In this document: one piece after another, positions 38,433 through 46,613 of the stretch | How the letters are laid out: the number at the start of each line of letters is the position of its first letter | How positions within the stretch are numbered: the first letter of the stretch is position 1 | From: Pseudarthrobacter sp. IC2-21 | GTDB lineage: Bacteria; Actinomycetota; Actinomycetes; Actinomycetales; Micrococcaceae | Length of the DNA stretch: 64,000 nucleotides | Assembly (NCBI RefSeq): GCF_034048115.1 | Contig: NZ_CP139145.1 | Coordinates: forward strand, 1,364,001 to 1,428,000 | Reading direction: 5' to 3' | Translations under genes and position numbers: made by a program | The notes under the pieces: model-generated | Told to the model about the DNA's origin: nothing | What the model saw: only the letters and a program-made list of their open reading frames with translations | Database searches by the model: none

Positions 38433-39479
38433 ATGAAGGCCCTCTTCAAGTCCGGCGCCCACGCAGGGTTCGAGCTGGTCGACCGCCCGGAGCCCGCGGC
38501 CGGTCCCGATGACGTCAAGATCCGGGTCATGACCACCGGCATCTGCGGCACGGACCTGCACATCCAGTCCTGGGATTCCTGGGCGCAGGGGATGATCAAC
38601 GCGCCGCTGATCGCCGGCCACGAGTTCTACGGCGAAGTGGTGGAGACGGGCGGGGACGTCCGGGACGTCAAGGTGGGTGACCGGGTGTCCGGCGAGGGCC
38701 ATGTGGTGTGCGGCATCTGCCGCAACTGCCGGGCGGGCCGCCGGCAGATGTGCATCCACACGGTCAGCGTGGGCGTGCAGCGGGACGGCGCCTTCGCCGA
38801 ATACGTGGTCATCCCCGAGACCAACGTCTGGGTCCACCATGATCCCTCCGTCACCCCGGAACTGGGTGCGATCTTTGATCCGTTCGGCAACGCCGTGCAC
38901 ACCGCCCTCAGCTTCCCGTTGGTGGGAGAAGACGTGCTCATCACGGGGGCGGGCCCCATCGGGCTCATGGCCATCGCCGTTGCCCGCCACGCCGGAGCGC
39001 GCAAGATCGCCATCACCGACGTCTCGCAGCCCCGGCTGGACCTGGCCCGGCAGCTCGGCGTGGACCTCGCCATCGACGTCTCCACCACCCGCGTGCGCGA
39101 CGCCCAGCGTGAGCTGGGCATGCGTGAAGGGTTCGACATCGGCATGGAAATGTCCGGCCACCCCACGGCGCTGCCTGAGATGATCGACAACATGAACCAC
39201 GGCGGCCGTATTGCCATGCTGGGGCTGCCCAGCCAGGACATCACCATCGACTGGGGCAAGGTGGTCACGCACATGCTGACCCTCAAGGGCATCTATGGCC
39301 GGGAAATGTACGAGACCTGGTACGCCATGAGCGCGATGCTGTCCTCCAATCCGGTTCTGCACGCTGCCATCTCGGCAGTCGTCACGGACCGGCTTCCGGC
39401 CCGTGACTGGGAAAAAGGCTTTGAGATTGCCCGCGCCGGCGTCGGCGGAAAAGTTGTCCTCGACTGGACAGAACTCTAA
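38433..39479 (+). CDS. tdh: L-threonine 3-dehydrogenase
   Basis: Oxidises L-threonine to 2-amino-3-ketobutyrate with NAD+. The 348-residue zinc alcohol dehydrogenase-type enzyme has catalytic Zn ligands Cys38 (GICGTDLH), His63 and Glu64 (AGHEFYG), a four-Cys structural zinc loop ([15 protein letters not shown]) and a Rossmann motif (GAGPIGLMA). It is followed 8 bp later by kbl, which uses its product. Confidence 0.95.
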   Translation: MKALFKSGAHAGFELVDRPEPAAGPDDVKIRVMTTGICGTDLHIQSWDSWAQGMINAPLIAGHEFYGEVVETGGDVRDVKVGDRVSGEGHVVCGICRNCRAGRRQMCIHTVSVGVQRDGAFAEYVVIPETNVWVHHDPSVTPELGAIFDPFGNAVHTALSFPLVGEDVLITGAGPIGLMAIAVARHAGARKIAITDVSQPRLDLARQLGVDLAIDVSTTRVRDAQRELGMREGFDIGMEMSGHPTALPEMIDNMNHGGRIAMLGLPSQDITIDWGKVVTHMLTLKGIYGREMYETWYAMSAMLSSNPVLHAAISAVVTDRLPARDWEKGFEIARAGVGGKVVLDWTEL

Positions 39480-39487
39480 GGAGCATC

Positions 39488-40696
39488 ATGTACACCGCCA
39501 TCAAAGACCAGCTCCAGGCCGAACTGGACGAGATCCGGACCGCCGGGCTCTTCAAGACCGAACGCAGCATCAATTCTCCGCAGTCCAGCCACGTGACCGC
39601 CGGGCAGATTGGCCAGCCCGGCACCGCCGTCCTGAACTTCTGTGCCAACAACTACCTGGGCCTGGCCGATCACCCGGACATCATTGCCGCGGCAAAGGAG
39701 GCCATGGACACCCGCGGCTTCGGCATGGCCAGCGTGCGCTTCATCTGCGGCACCCAGGACCTGCACCTGGAACTGGAGGCCAGGGTCTCCGCATTCCTGG
39801 GCACCGAGGACACCATCCTGTTCTCCAGCTGCTTTGATGCCAACGGCGGCGTCTTCGAATCCCTCTTCGGACCGGAAGACGCCGTCATCTCCGACGCCCT
39901 GAACCACGCCTCGATCATCGACGGCATCCGGCTCTGCAAGGCCCAGCGGTTCCGCTACGCCAATCAGGACATGGCGGACCTCGAGGCCAGGCTCATTGAG
40001 GCCACCACGCAGGAGACGCCCGCCCGCCGCAAGATCATCGTCACCGACGGCGTGTTCTCCATGGACGGCTACCTCGCGCCCCTCGAAGCCATCTGCGACC
40101 TCGCCGACAAGTACGACGCCCTGGTGATGGTGGACGATTCCCACGCCGTCGGTTTCATGGGTGCCACCGGCGCCGGAACCCCGGAGCACGCGGGCGTGTC
40201 GCACCGGGTGGACATCTACACCGGAACGTTCGGCAAGGCGCTCGGTGGCGCGTCCGGCGGCTACGTGTCCGGACGAAGCGAAGTGGTGGCCATGCTGCGC
40301 CAGAAGGCCCGGCCGTACCTGTTCTCCAACTCGCTCGCCCCCGCCATCGTTGCCGCCACCATCAAAGCGCTGGACCTGGTGGAAAGCTCGGGTGAACTGC
40401 GGACCCGGCTGTTCGGGAATGCGGCCCTGTTCCGGCGCCGGATGACCGAAGAGGGCTTCGATCTCCTGGCCGGCGAACACGCCATTGTCCCGGTCATGTT
40501 CGGCGATGCCGTGATGGCAGCCAAGGTGGCGGACCAGATGCTCCAACACGGCGTTTTCGTTACGGCGTTCAGCTTCCCGGTGGTTCCCCGTGGTGCCGCC
40601 CGCATCCGCGTCCAGCTCTCGGCTTCGCATTCAGCGGACGACGTCGAAGCGTGCGTGGGTGCCTTCGTCGCCAGCCGTGCGGCTGTCGTGGGATAA
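39488..40696 (+). CDS. kbl: Glycine C-acetyltransferase (2-amino-3-ketobutyrate CoA ligase)
   Basis: A 402-residue PLP enzyme that cleaves 2-amino-3-ketobutyrate with CoA to glycine and acetyl-CoA. The PLP lysine is in [34 protein letters not shown] is the typical PLP-binding Asp-His region. It immediately follows tdh, completing the threonine-to-glycine route. AAGGAG precedes the ATG. Confidence 0.96.
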   Translation: MYTAIKDQLQAELDEIRTAGLFKTERSINSPQSSHVTAGQIGQPGTAVLNFCANNYLGLADHPDIIAAAKEAMDTRGFGMASVRFICGTQDLHLELEARVSAFLGTEDTILFSSCFDANGGVFESLFGPEDAVISDALNHASIIDGIRLCKAQRFRYANQDMADLEARLIEATTQETPARRKIIVTDGVFSMDGYLAPLEAICDLADKYDALVMVDDSHAVGFMGATGAGTPEHAGVSHRVDIYTGTFGKALGGASGGYVSGRSEVVAMLRQKARPYLFSNSLAPAIVAATIKALDLVESSGELRTRLFGNAALFRRRMTEEGFDLLAGEHAIVPVMFGDAVMAAKVADQMLQHGVFVTAFSFPVVPRGAARIRVQLSASHSADDVEACVGAFVASRAAVVG

Positions 40697-40739
40697 ACCG
40701 TCCCTGCCGCTAACGGAGCAGTAATGGTTAGATGGAGCC

Positions 40740-41870
40740 ATGTCAGCCCATTACGATGTCCTCATAGTTGGCGGCGGTATCGCCGGTCTCTCCCTGGTGT
40801 CCGCCCTCGCCGGCAAATGCACTGTTGCCCTGGTGGAAGCGGAACAGGAGCTGGGGTACCACACCTCCTCCCGTTCGGCCCGCCAGCTGATCCCCAGCTA
40901 CGGCCCCGCGGTGGTGCAGGAATTGACCCGCCGGACGCTCCAGCTGATGGCGGCCCGGGACGCGGAACTGCCCCGTCCGGTTCTGTCGCCGCGCAGCTTT
41001 ATGCTCATCGGCACCGAGGAATCCGTGCTGGCAGAGGGCAGCGGCCAGATGAAACCCATCACCCACGCCGAGGCGATGGAGCTGTGCCCCGTCCTGGTGC
41101 CGGATTCCTTCACTGCTGCCGGCCTGGACTCCGGATCGTTCGGCTGCGATGCCCCTGCCCTGCTTGCAGACCACCGGGCGCGGGCCGAAGCAGCCGGGGC
41201 GCACATAATGACCGGTGCCCGCGTGCATTCCGCCCAGCGGCTGGGCTCGGGATGGCAAATCGGCGCCGGTCAGGAAGCTTTCGAAGCTGCTGTCATGGTG
41301 AACGCTGCCGGCGCCTGGGCTGACGAGGTCGCGGTGATCAGCGGGGTGGAGAAGCTGGGGCTGCAGCCGTACCGGCGCACCGCGGCGATTGTCGACGTCG
41401 AACGCCCCCTTCCCGAGCACAGCCCCATGGTGGCGGCAGCGGATCAGTCGTTCTACTTCCGGCGCGAGGGTCAAGGCGTGCTGATCTCGCCGTCGGAAGC
41501 GGTCCCCAGCGGCCCCGAGGACGCACAGCCGCGGCCGGGTGATGTGGAACAGCTGGTTGCGAAGCTCAACCAGGTGACCACGCTTGGGATCAGCGGCGTG
41601 CGGAGTGCGTGGACGGGGCTCCGGACCGAGGCGGCGGACGGCATTCCCGTGGCAGGGTTCGACGCCGAGGCCCCCGGGTTCTATTGGCTCGCGGGCCAGA
41701 GCGGGTACGGCTTCCAGACGTCCTCGGCAATGGCGGAACTGGCGGCCGCCCAGATTCTGGCCGGGCAAGGCGCCGGGCCGGACGCCGCACCAGGGTCGGG
41801 TGCCGGAGCCGGTCCGGAATCCCGGACAGCGGAGGCGCTGGCCGCCACGCGCTGGTCCATCCGGCGCTGA
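40740..41870 (+). CDS. FAD-dependent oxidoreductase, DAO family
   Basis: A 376-residue flavoprotein. The FAD-binding GGGIAGLSLVSALAG lies at the N terminus, and a second motif (GLRTEAADGIPVAGF ... FYWLAGQSGYGFQTSSAMA) near the C terminus is typical of glycine oxidase/sarcosine oxidase relatives. The last ~25 residues are Gly/Ala/Pro-rich. It follows kbl by 43 bp, so it may further oxidise glycine or another small amino acid; the substrate is inferred from context only. Confidence 0.88.
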   Translation: MSAHYDVLIVGGGIAGLSLVSALAGKCTVALVEAEQELGYHTSSRSARQLIPSYGPAVVQELTRRTLQLMAARDAELPRPVLSPRSFMLIGTEESVLAEGSGQMKPITHAEAMELCPVLVPDSFTAAGLDSGSFGCDAPALLADHRARAEAAGAHIMTGARVHSAQRLGSGWQIGAGQEAFEAAVMVNAAGAWADEVAVISGVEKLGLQPYRRTAAIVDVERPLPEHSPMVAAADQSFYFRREGQGVLISPSEAVPSGPEDAQPRPGDVEQLVAKLNQVTTLGISGVRSAWTGLRTEAADGIPVAGFDAEAPGFYWLAGQSGYGFQTSSAMAELAAAQILAGQGAGPDAAPGSGAGAGPESRTAEALAATRWSIRR

Positions 41871-41881
41871 AGAATGGTTGC

Positions 41882-43093
41882 ATGAGCACCCTGATCACCA
41901 ACATTGCCGAGCTGATGACCCAGGACCTGGAGCACAAGGTCCTGAAAAACGCCGCGATGGTGATCGAGGGGGAGCGGATCGCCTGGCTTGGTGCGGCTGC
42001 TGCTGCGCCGGCGGCCGACGACTCCGTGGACGCGGGCGGCCGCGCCGTCCTTCCGGGCTGGGTGGATTCCCACACCCACCTGGTCTTCGCGGGGGACCGG
42101 ACCGCGGAGTTTGAAGCGCGGATGGCCGGTGAATCCTATTCCGCGGGTGGCATCGCGGTGACGGTGGAGGCCACGCGACGGACCACTGACTTCGACCTCA
42201 CCAGGCTGGCGCTGGCCCGCGTCGCGGAGGCCGTCGCCCAGGGCACCACGTACCTGGAAACCAAAACCGGCTACGGACTGGACGTTGAGCAGGAGGCGCG
42301 CAGCGCGAGGATCGCCTCCACCGTGGCCGATGAGGTGACGTTCCTCGGCGCGCACCTGGTCCCCGCCGGATCCGATGCCGACGCTTACACCGAGCTGGTC
42401 TGCGGGCCGATGCTGGACGCCGTCCGTCCTTACGTCCGCTGGGCGGATGTGTTCTGCGAGGAGGGGGCCTTCACCGCGGAACAGTCCCGCCGGGTGTTGG
42501 AGGCCTGCCGGTCTGCCGGACTCGGACTCAGGGTGCACGGCAACCAGCTGGGAGTGGGTCCGGGCGTCCAGCTGGCAGCGGAGCTGGGGGCGGCGAGCGT
42601 GGACCATGTGAACTATCTGGCTCCCGCTGACGTTACAGCGCTCGCGGACAGCTGGTCGGGCTGGGATCCGGAAACCGGCTCAGGCCGGCGGGGGACCGTC
42701 GCCACGTGCCTGCCCGCGTGTGACCTGTCCACCCGGCAGGCGCTGGCTCCCGGGCGTGAGCTGCTGGACGCCGGCGTGCAGGTGGCACTGGCTTCGAACG
42801 CCAACCCCGGTACCTCCTACACGAGTTCCATGGCGTTCTGTGTGGCCACTGCCGTGTTGCAGATGCGCCTCAGCGTCCATGAGGCGGTGCGCGCCGCTAC
42901 CTACGGTGGAGCTCTCGCGCTGCACCGGGAGGCAGGGAACGACGCCGACGGCGAACGCGCGGTGGGATCACTCGCGGTGGGGCATCGGGCGGACCTGCAT
43001 ATGCTGAACGCGCCGTCCGCCACGCATCTTGCCTACCGTCCGGGGATGCCGCTCACCTACGCCGTGTGGCGGGCCGGCGTCCGGGCACGCTAG
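41882..43093 (+). CDS. hutI: Imidazolonepropionase
   Basis: Hydrolyses imidazolone-5-propionate to formiminoglutamate in histidine breakdown. The 403-residue amidohydrolase shows the metal site VDSHTHLVFAGDRTAEF and the family segments TTYLETKTGYGLD, HGNQLG and ASNANPGTSYTSSM. It stands alone here: hutU, hutH and the later genes are not in this window. It lies 12 bp after the oxidase gene, in the same orientation. Ribosome binding site is weak. Confidence 0.93.
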   Translation: MSTLITNIAELMTQDLEHKVLKNAAMVIEGERIAWLGAAAAAPAADDSVDAGGRAVLPGWVDSHTHLVFAGDRTAEFEARMAGESYSAGGIAVTVEATRRTTDFDLTRLALARVAEAVAQGTTYLETKTGYGLDVEQEARSARIASTVADEVTFLGAHLVPAGSDADAYTELVCGPMLDAVRPYVRWADVFCEEGAFTAEQSRRVLEACRSAGLGLRVHGNQLGVGPGVQLAAELGAASVDHVNYLAPADVTALADSWSGWDPETGSGRRGTVATCLPACDLSTRQALAPGRELLDAGVQVALASNANPGTSYTSSMAFCVATAVLQMRLSVHEAVRAATYGGALALHREAGNDADGERAVGSLAVGHRADLHMLNAPSATHLAYRPGMPLTYAVWRAGVRAR

Positions 43094-43128
43094 CCCGACG
43101 TTCGGATGGCCCGCGCGGGCGCCCAAAG

Positions 43129-43147
43129 GCCGGGTGAAAGGCCCGGC
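43129..43147 (+). terminator. Short hairpin after hutI
   Basis: GCCGGG (43129-43134) pairs with CCCGGC (43142-43147) over a 7-base loop, 36 bp after the hutI stop. The stem is only 6 bp, so termination is uncertain. Confidence 0.3.
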
Positions 43148-43157
43148 GGAAATGACG

Positions 43158-43213
43158 TTATGTGATTGTTCCTCTCTGATATGATCATCAAACGTCACAT
43201 TTGGGTGATTGTT
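43158..43213 (+). promoter_or_regulatory. DeoR gene promoter with repeated GTGATTGTT
   Basis: A -10-like TATGAT (43180-43185) has a weak -35 TTATGT (43158-43163) at 16 bp. GTGATTGTT occurs at 43162-43170 and 43205-43213, 43 bp apart (about four helical turns), flanking the -10. This arrangement suggests autoregulation by the DeoR protein through looping or side-by-side binding. Confidence 0.4.
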
Positions 43214-43230
43214 TGACGCTGAAAGGCCCC

Positions 43231-44028
43231 ATGACCCGCACCGACCGCTTGACGGCCATCCTGGACATCCTCGCAAAAACCGGCCAGGTGGAGGTGGATG
43301 AAATCGTCACCCAGCTCGGCGTCTCGCCGGCCACGGCGCGGCGGGACCTCGACAGCCTGGCCAACCGCCGGCTGCTGACCCGGACCAGGGGCGGAGCCAC
43401 CATCGGGGCACTGGCCTATGACCTGCCCGGGCGCTACAACCGTGACGATCATGCCGAGGCCAAGGAACAGATCGCCCAGGCAGCCTCGGCCCTGATTTGG
43501 CCCGGCGCAGTGATCGGGCTCTGCGGCGGCACCACCAGCACCGCCCTGGCCCAGATCCTGGCAACCCGCGAGGACCTCAATGCTCCCGCCAACCAGCCCA
43601 CGCTCACGGTGGTCACGAACGCCATCAATATCGCCTCGCAGCTTGCGGTCCGTCCCAACATCAAGGTCATGGTCACCGGCGGCATCCTGAACCCCCGGTC
43701 GTATGAGCTCGTGGGTCCCTATACGGACATCATCATGCAGAAGGTGGTCCTGGACATTGCCTTCATTGGCGTGAACGGCATCGATCCCGTGGTGGGGCCA
43801 ACCAACACCGGCGAAGGCGAAGCCTCGGTCAATGCACTCCTCGCCAGCCGGGCCCGGGTGTCCTATGTGCTGGCAGACTCCTCCAAGGTGGGTGTCCGGG
43901 CGTTCGCCACCATGGACGGTTACGAGTTCAGCCGGTTGATCACCGATGCGGGGATCTCCGCCGAGGATAAGGCGGCGTTTGAAGCCAAAGGCACCGAGGT
44001 GATAGTCGCCCCGGGCGGGCAACGCTAG
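43231..44028 (+). CDS. DeoR-family transcriptional regulator
   Basis: A 265-residue repressor. The helix-turn-helix (VEVDEIVTQLGVSPATARRDLDSL) is followed by a DeoR sugar-phosphate sensing domain (GLCGGTTSTALAQIL, LADSSKVGVRAFATM). Such proteins usually sense phosphorylated sugars. No sugar operon is adjacent, so its target may be elsewhere or its own gene. The ATG at 43231 follows GAAAGG. Its stop overlaps that of the convergent phosphatase gene in a shared CTAG. Confidence 0.9.
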   Translation: MTRTDRLTAILDILAKTGQVEVDEIVTQLGVSPATARRDLDSLANRRLLTRTRGGATIGALAYDLPGRYNRDDHAEAKEQIAQAASALIWPGAVIGLCGGTTSTALAQILATREDLNAPANQPTLTVVTNAINIASQLAVRPNIKVMVTGGILNPRSYELVGPYTDIIMQKVVLDIAFIGVNGIDPVVGPTNTGEGEASVNALLASRARVSYVLADSSKVGVRAFATMDGYEFSRLITDAGISAEDKAAFEAKGTEVIVAPGGQR

Positions 44029-44705
44029 TACATCACCGTCGGCGCATCCAGGACGGTCTCGTCCACCCTGCGGTCAACCCACTGGGTGAACGGGAAATCG
44101 AGTTCATACTTGCCAAGGTCGGTGCGCACCAAAGTCCGGACCTCGGCGTTGTTGGGATTATTCAGGCTTTCGAAATACTCCACGGACCAGTGGAACCAGC
44201 GCATGCAGAACAACCGCATGGTCAGGCCATGGGTCACCAGCAGGGCATTCGGCGCATAGTCGGGCTTGGACCAGTGCCGGTGCAGGGTCTCCATGAAGGA
44301 TGAAATCCGGTCGTAGACGTCTGAGCCGGATTCACCTTCGCGGAAGCGGTAGAAGAAATGACCGTAGGCGTTCCGCAGTTCCTTCTGGTCCTCAATCTCG
44401 TCACTGATCTGGAAATTGGCCCAGTCCTGTTCCCGCAGTCTCGGCTCCTCGATCACGCGCTCCGTCAGGTTGCCCAGGTTCAGCGCCTCCAAGGTCTGAT
44501 ACGCCCGCAGATAGGGCGATACGTAGACACAGACCTGCCGGCCATCCAGTTCCCGGCGGATCCGTTCACCGGCCGCAGCGGCCTGGACCAGGCCCAGGGG
44601 CGTCAGCGGGATCCGATAGTCCGGGATCCGGTTGTAAATGGTGGTATCCACGTTCGCCGCGGACTGGCCGTGCCGGATCATGATGATTTTCCCTGGCTCG
44701 CTCAT
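44025..44705 (-). CDS. Histidine phosphatase family protein
   Basis: A 226-residue phosphoglycerate-mutase-fold phosphatase. The phospho-His motif is MIRHGQSAAN (His12), with partner residues in SPYLRAYQT, EEPRLREQDW and LLVTHGLTMRL. The sub-family resembles fungal/plant broad-specificity phosphatases (HFFYRFREGESGSDVYDR). Substrate is not evident. ATG 44705 is taken as start; a TTG at 44714 is also in frame. Confidence 0.9.
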   Translation of the reverse strand: MSEPGKIIMIRHGQSAANVDTTIYNRIPDYRIPLTPLGLVQAAAAGERIRRELDGRQVCVYVSPYLRAYQTLEALNLGNLTERVIEEPRLREQDWANFQISDEIEDQKELRNAYGHFFYRFREGESGSDVYDRISSFMETLHRHWSKPDYAPNALLVTHGLTMRLFCMRWFHWSVEYFESLNNPNNAEVRTLVRTDLGKYELDFPFTQWVDRRVDETVLDAPTVMY

Positions 44706-44731
44706 AAGGCCCAAGCATAAGTCCCCACCCC

Positions 44732-44778
44732 GGACGCTCTCTCACTTAATGCGGGTTTTTGACGAACGCTCTCGCACC
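44732..44778. repeat. Direct-repeat pair in divergent intergenic region
   Basis: GGACGCTCTCTCACTT (44732-44747) and GAACGCTCTCGCACCG (from 44764) match at 13 of 16 positions, 32 bp apart. They lie between two divergent genes and may be a paired regulator site or a small dispersed repeat. Confidence 0.45.
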
Positions 44779-44847
44779 GTGATGCGTCCGGCGAGCCGGG
44801 TTGTCAGGAATCAGCAAAGAACCAGTTACGGCAGGCAAGATGGAACC

Positions 44848-45639
44848 ATGTTGGTTCCCTCCCGCCGCCGGTTGCGGTATGAAGTCTGGATTGTGCTGGG
44901 GCTTTCCCTGGGCCAGTCAGCCGTTTATTCAGTGGTGCAACTGCTGGACAAAATGTCGCGGGCACCGCTGGCGGAAGGGACTTCCACCCTGAACCAGTCG
45001 CGGAGTTCCCGCGAATACTTTGACCTCACCTACCAGCTGCTGGACATCATCTTCGCCCTGGTGCCCGTGCTGCTTGTCCTCTACTTCCTTACCGACCAGC
45101 GGCAGGCGCGCGCGGGCGCGGGGACGGGGACGGGCGCGCAGGGGAGCTCGGCCTTCCAAAAATTGGGGTTCAACTTTGCCCGGCCCGGCCGTGACCTGCT
45201 CCAGGGCCTGGGGCTGGCGGCGCTCATTGGCATACCGTCGCTGGGGCTTTACGCCGCCGGACGGGCATTGGGCATCACCACGGCCATCATCCCCAGCGCG
45301 CTTGATGCCCACTGGTGGACCATCCCCGTCCTGATACTCTCCGCGCTCCGGCATGCGGTGGTGGAGGAGGTCATTGTGGTGGGGTACCTCCTGGACCGCT
45401 TCGGCAAGTTCGGCTGGAGCGTTCCGCTGGCGATCATGACCAGTGCCACGCTGCGGGGCAGCTACCACCTCTACCAGGGCTTCGGACCGTTCTTTGGCAA
45501 TCTGGTCATGGGGTTGGTCTTCGGCTGGCTCTACACCAGGACGAAACGGGTGATGCCGCTGGTGGTGGCACACGCACTGTTGGACATCGTCGCCTTCGTG
45601 GGCTTCAGCCTCTTCGGCCGGGCCGTGGGGCTGGGCTGA
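44848..45639 (+). CDS. CPBP-family intramembrane protein (protease-like)
   Basis: A 263-residue membrane protein with about seven helices, of the CPBP/CAAX-protease (Abi) family. Motif 1 reads VVEEVIVVGYLL: the Glu pair is kept but the usual Arg of EExxxR is not at its position. Motif 2 is TSATLRGSYHLYQG with the His, and motif 3 is FFGNLVMGLVFGWLY. Proteolytic activity is therefore uncertain. ATG 44848 is chosen as the first good start of the membrane domain. It is divergent from the histidine phosphatase gene. Confidence 0.85.
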   Translation: MLVPSRRRLRYEVWIVLGLSLGQSAVYSVVQLLDKMSRAPLAEGTSTLNQSRSSREYFDLTYQLLDIIFALVPVLLVLYFLTDQRQARAGAGTGTGAQGSSAFQKLGFNFARPGRDLLQGLGLAALIGIPSLGLYAAGRALGITTAIIPSALDAHWWTIPVLILSALRHAVVEEVIVVGYLLDRFGKFGWSVPLAIMTSATLRGSYHLYQGFGPFFGNLVMGLVFGWLYTRTKRVMPLVVAHALLDIVAFVGFSLFGRAVGLG

Positions 45640-45645
45640 AAGTGA

Positions 45646-45697
45646 TTCGGCCGCCATCGGCGGGTGGCGACATTGGCACCCGCTGATGGCGGCCGAA
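45646..45697. terminator. 21-bp hairpin between convergent genes
   Basis: Arms 45646-45666 and 45677-45697 pair at 20 positions plus one G-T wobble, around a 10-base loop. The outer stem is TTCGGCCGCCATC. It lies 7 bp after the CPBP stop, between convergent genes, so it probably terminates from both sides. Sequence is unrelated to the copies at 36464, 37300 and 55431. Confidence 0.7.
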
Positions 45698-45737
45698 GAT
45701 TTGTTCCGGGCGGCACTGCCCGGGTGACCGGAAACCG

Positions 45738-45767
45738 GCCGGGTGGAGATGAGCCGGGTGGAGATGA
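45738..45767. repeat. 15-bp perfect tandem duplication
   Basis: GCCGGGTGGAGATGA occurs at 45738-45752 and again at 45753-45767, directly next to the stop codon of the VOC gene. It is non-coding. Confidence 0.9.
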
Positions 45768-46406
45768 TCAGATAGTGACTGCGCCTTTGGCGGTTTCAAA
45801 GGTTACGGACAGGATTCCGGGCGTTCCCTTCGGAGCAACCCACTCCACCGCCACGTCCTCCAGCGGCTTCTCAACGGGTTCCCCCAGCCATTCAGTCACA
45901 CGTTCGGCCGAGCCTGCAATGGTCAGGCAGCTCATCTTGACGTTGCTTTCATAGGCGTTGGACGGGTGGAGGGCCGGGTCGCCTTCCCATTTGAGCATGT
46001 AGGGAACCTGCGGGTCCGCGATGAGGCCCAGGATGCCGATCTGCTTCCAGATCAGCTCGCGGCCGTCGGGGAACTTGCGGTTTCCGTTGACCGCGGCGCG
46101 GCCCAGGCGCTGTTCGAAGGGGGCGAGGTCGTCCACTTCGACGCACCAGCCCATCCAACCGCCGCCGGCTTCGGACCTGGCGCGGACAGCCTGCCCAAAG
46201 GGAGCCTTGTCCGAAGCAGGGTGGTTCAGGACCTCCACCACTTCCAGGTATTTGTGTCCTGCGAGGGGAATGATCATGTTCCGGGTTCCGAACCGGGGAT
46301 GAACTCCACCCTTCACGGCTTCAACGCCGAGGGCAGACGAAATACGTTCGGTGGTGGCAGCCAGGCCATCTTGTTCACAGGCGTAAGAGACGTGATCCAT
46401 GCGCAT
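45768..46406 (-). CDS. VOC-superfamily (glyoxalase-like) protein
   Basis: A 212-residue protein of the glyoxalase/bleomycin-resistance fold: MDHVSYACEQDGLAATTERI, RNMIIPLAGHKYLEVVEVL and GWMGWCVEVDDL. The possible metal ligands His and Glu are seen (DHVSY, YLEVVEV). Substrate is unknown. The ATG at 46406 is taken; one at 46400 is equally possible, and a longer frame upstream lacks family resemblance. Confidence 0.83.
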   Translation of the reverse strand: MRMDHVSYACEQDGLAATTERISSALGVEAVKGGVHPRFGTRNMIIPLAGHKYLEVVEVLNHPASDKAPFGQAVRARSEAGGGWMGWCVEVDDLAPFEQRLGRAAVNGNRKFPDGRELIWKQIGILGLIADPQVPYMLKWEGDPALHPSNAYESNVKMSCLTIAGSAERVTEWLGEPVEKPLEDVAVEWVAPKGTPGILSVTFETAKGAVTI

Positions 46407-46613
46407 GCCATCATCTTGGCACTTTGTGATGAGCCTCTCAGCTAAGGGTTGCCTTACTGGGTTTTCCAGGTTTCTTTCGTTCGGCACAAACCTCAACGGA
46501 ACGCTGAAGAGTGGGCCATCCGACCACCTTCGTCATAATCCTGTTATCGGCTGGGAAGTCTTCCTATGCTGAACGCAACCGAGCACTGCCCCACCTCGTC
46601 AAAGGAGCCCCGA

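Noticed and set aside
46497..46613. SAM riboswitch in front of metY
   Set aside because: The gap is short and lacks the SAM-I/IV core. Only the one before metX is clear.
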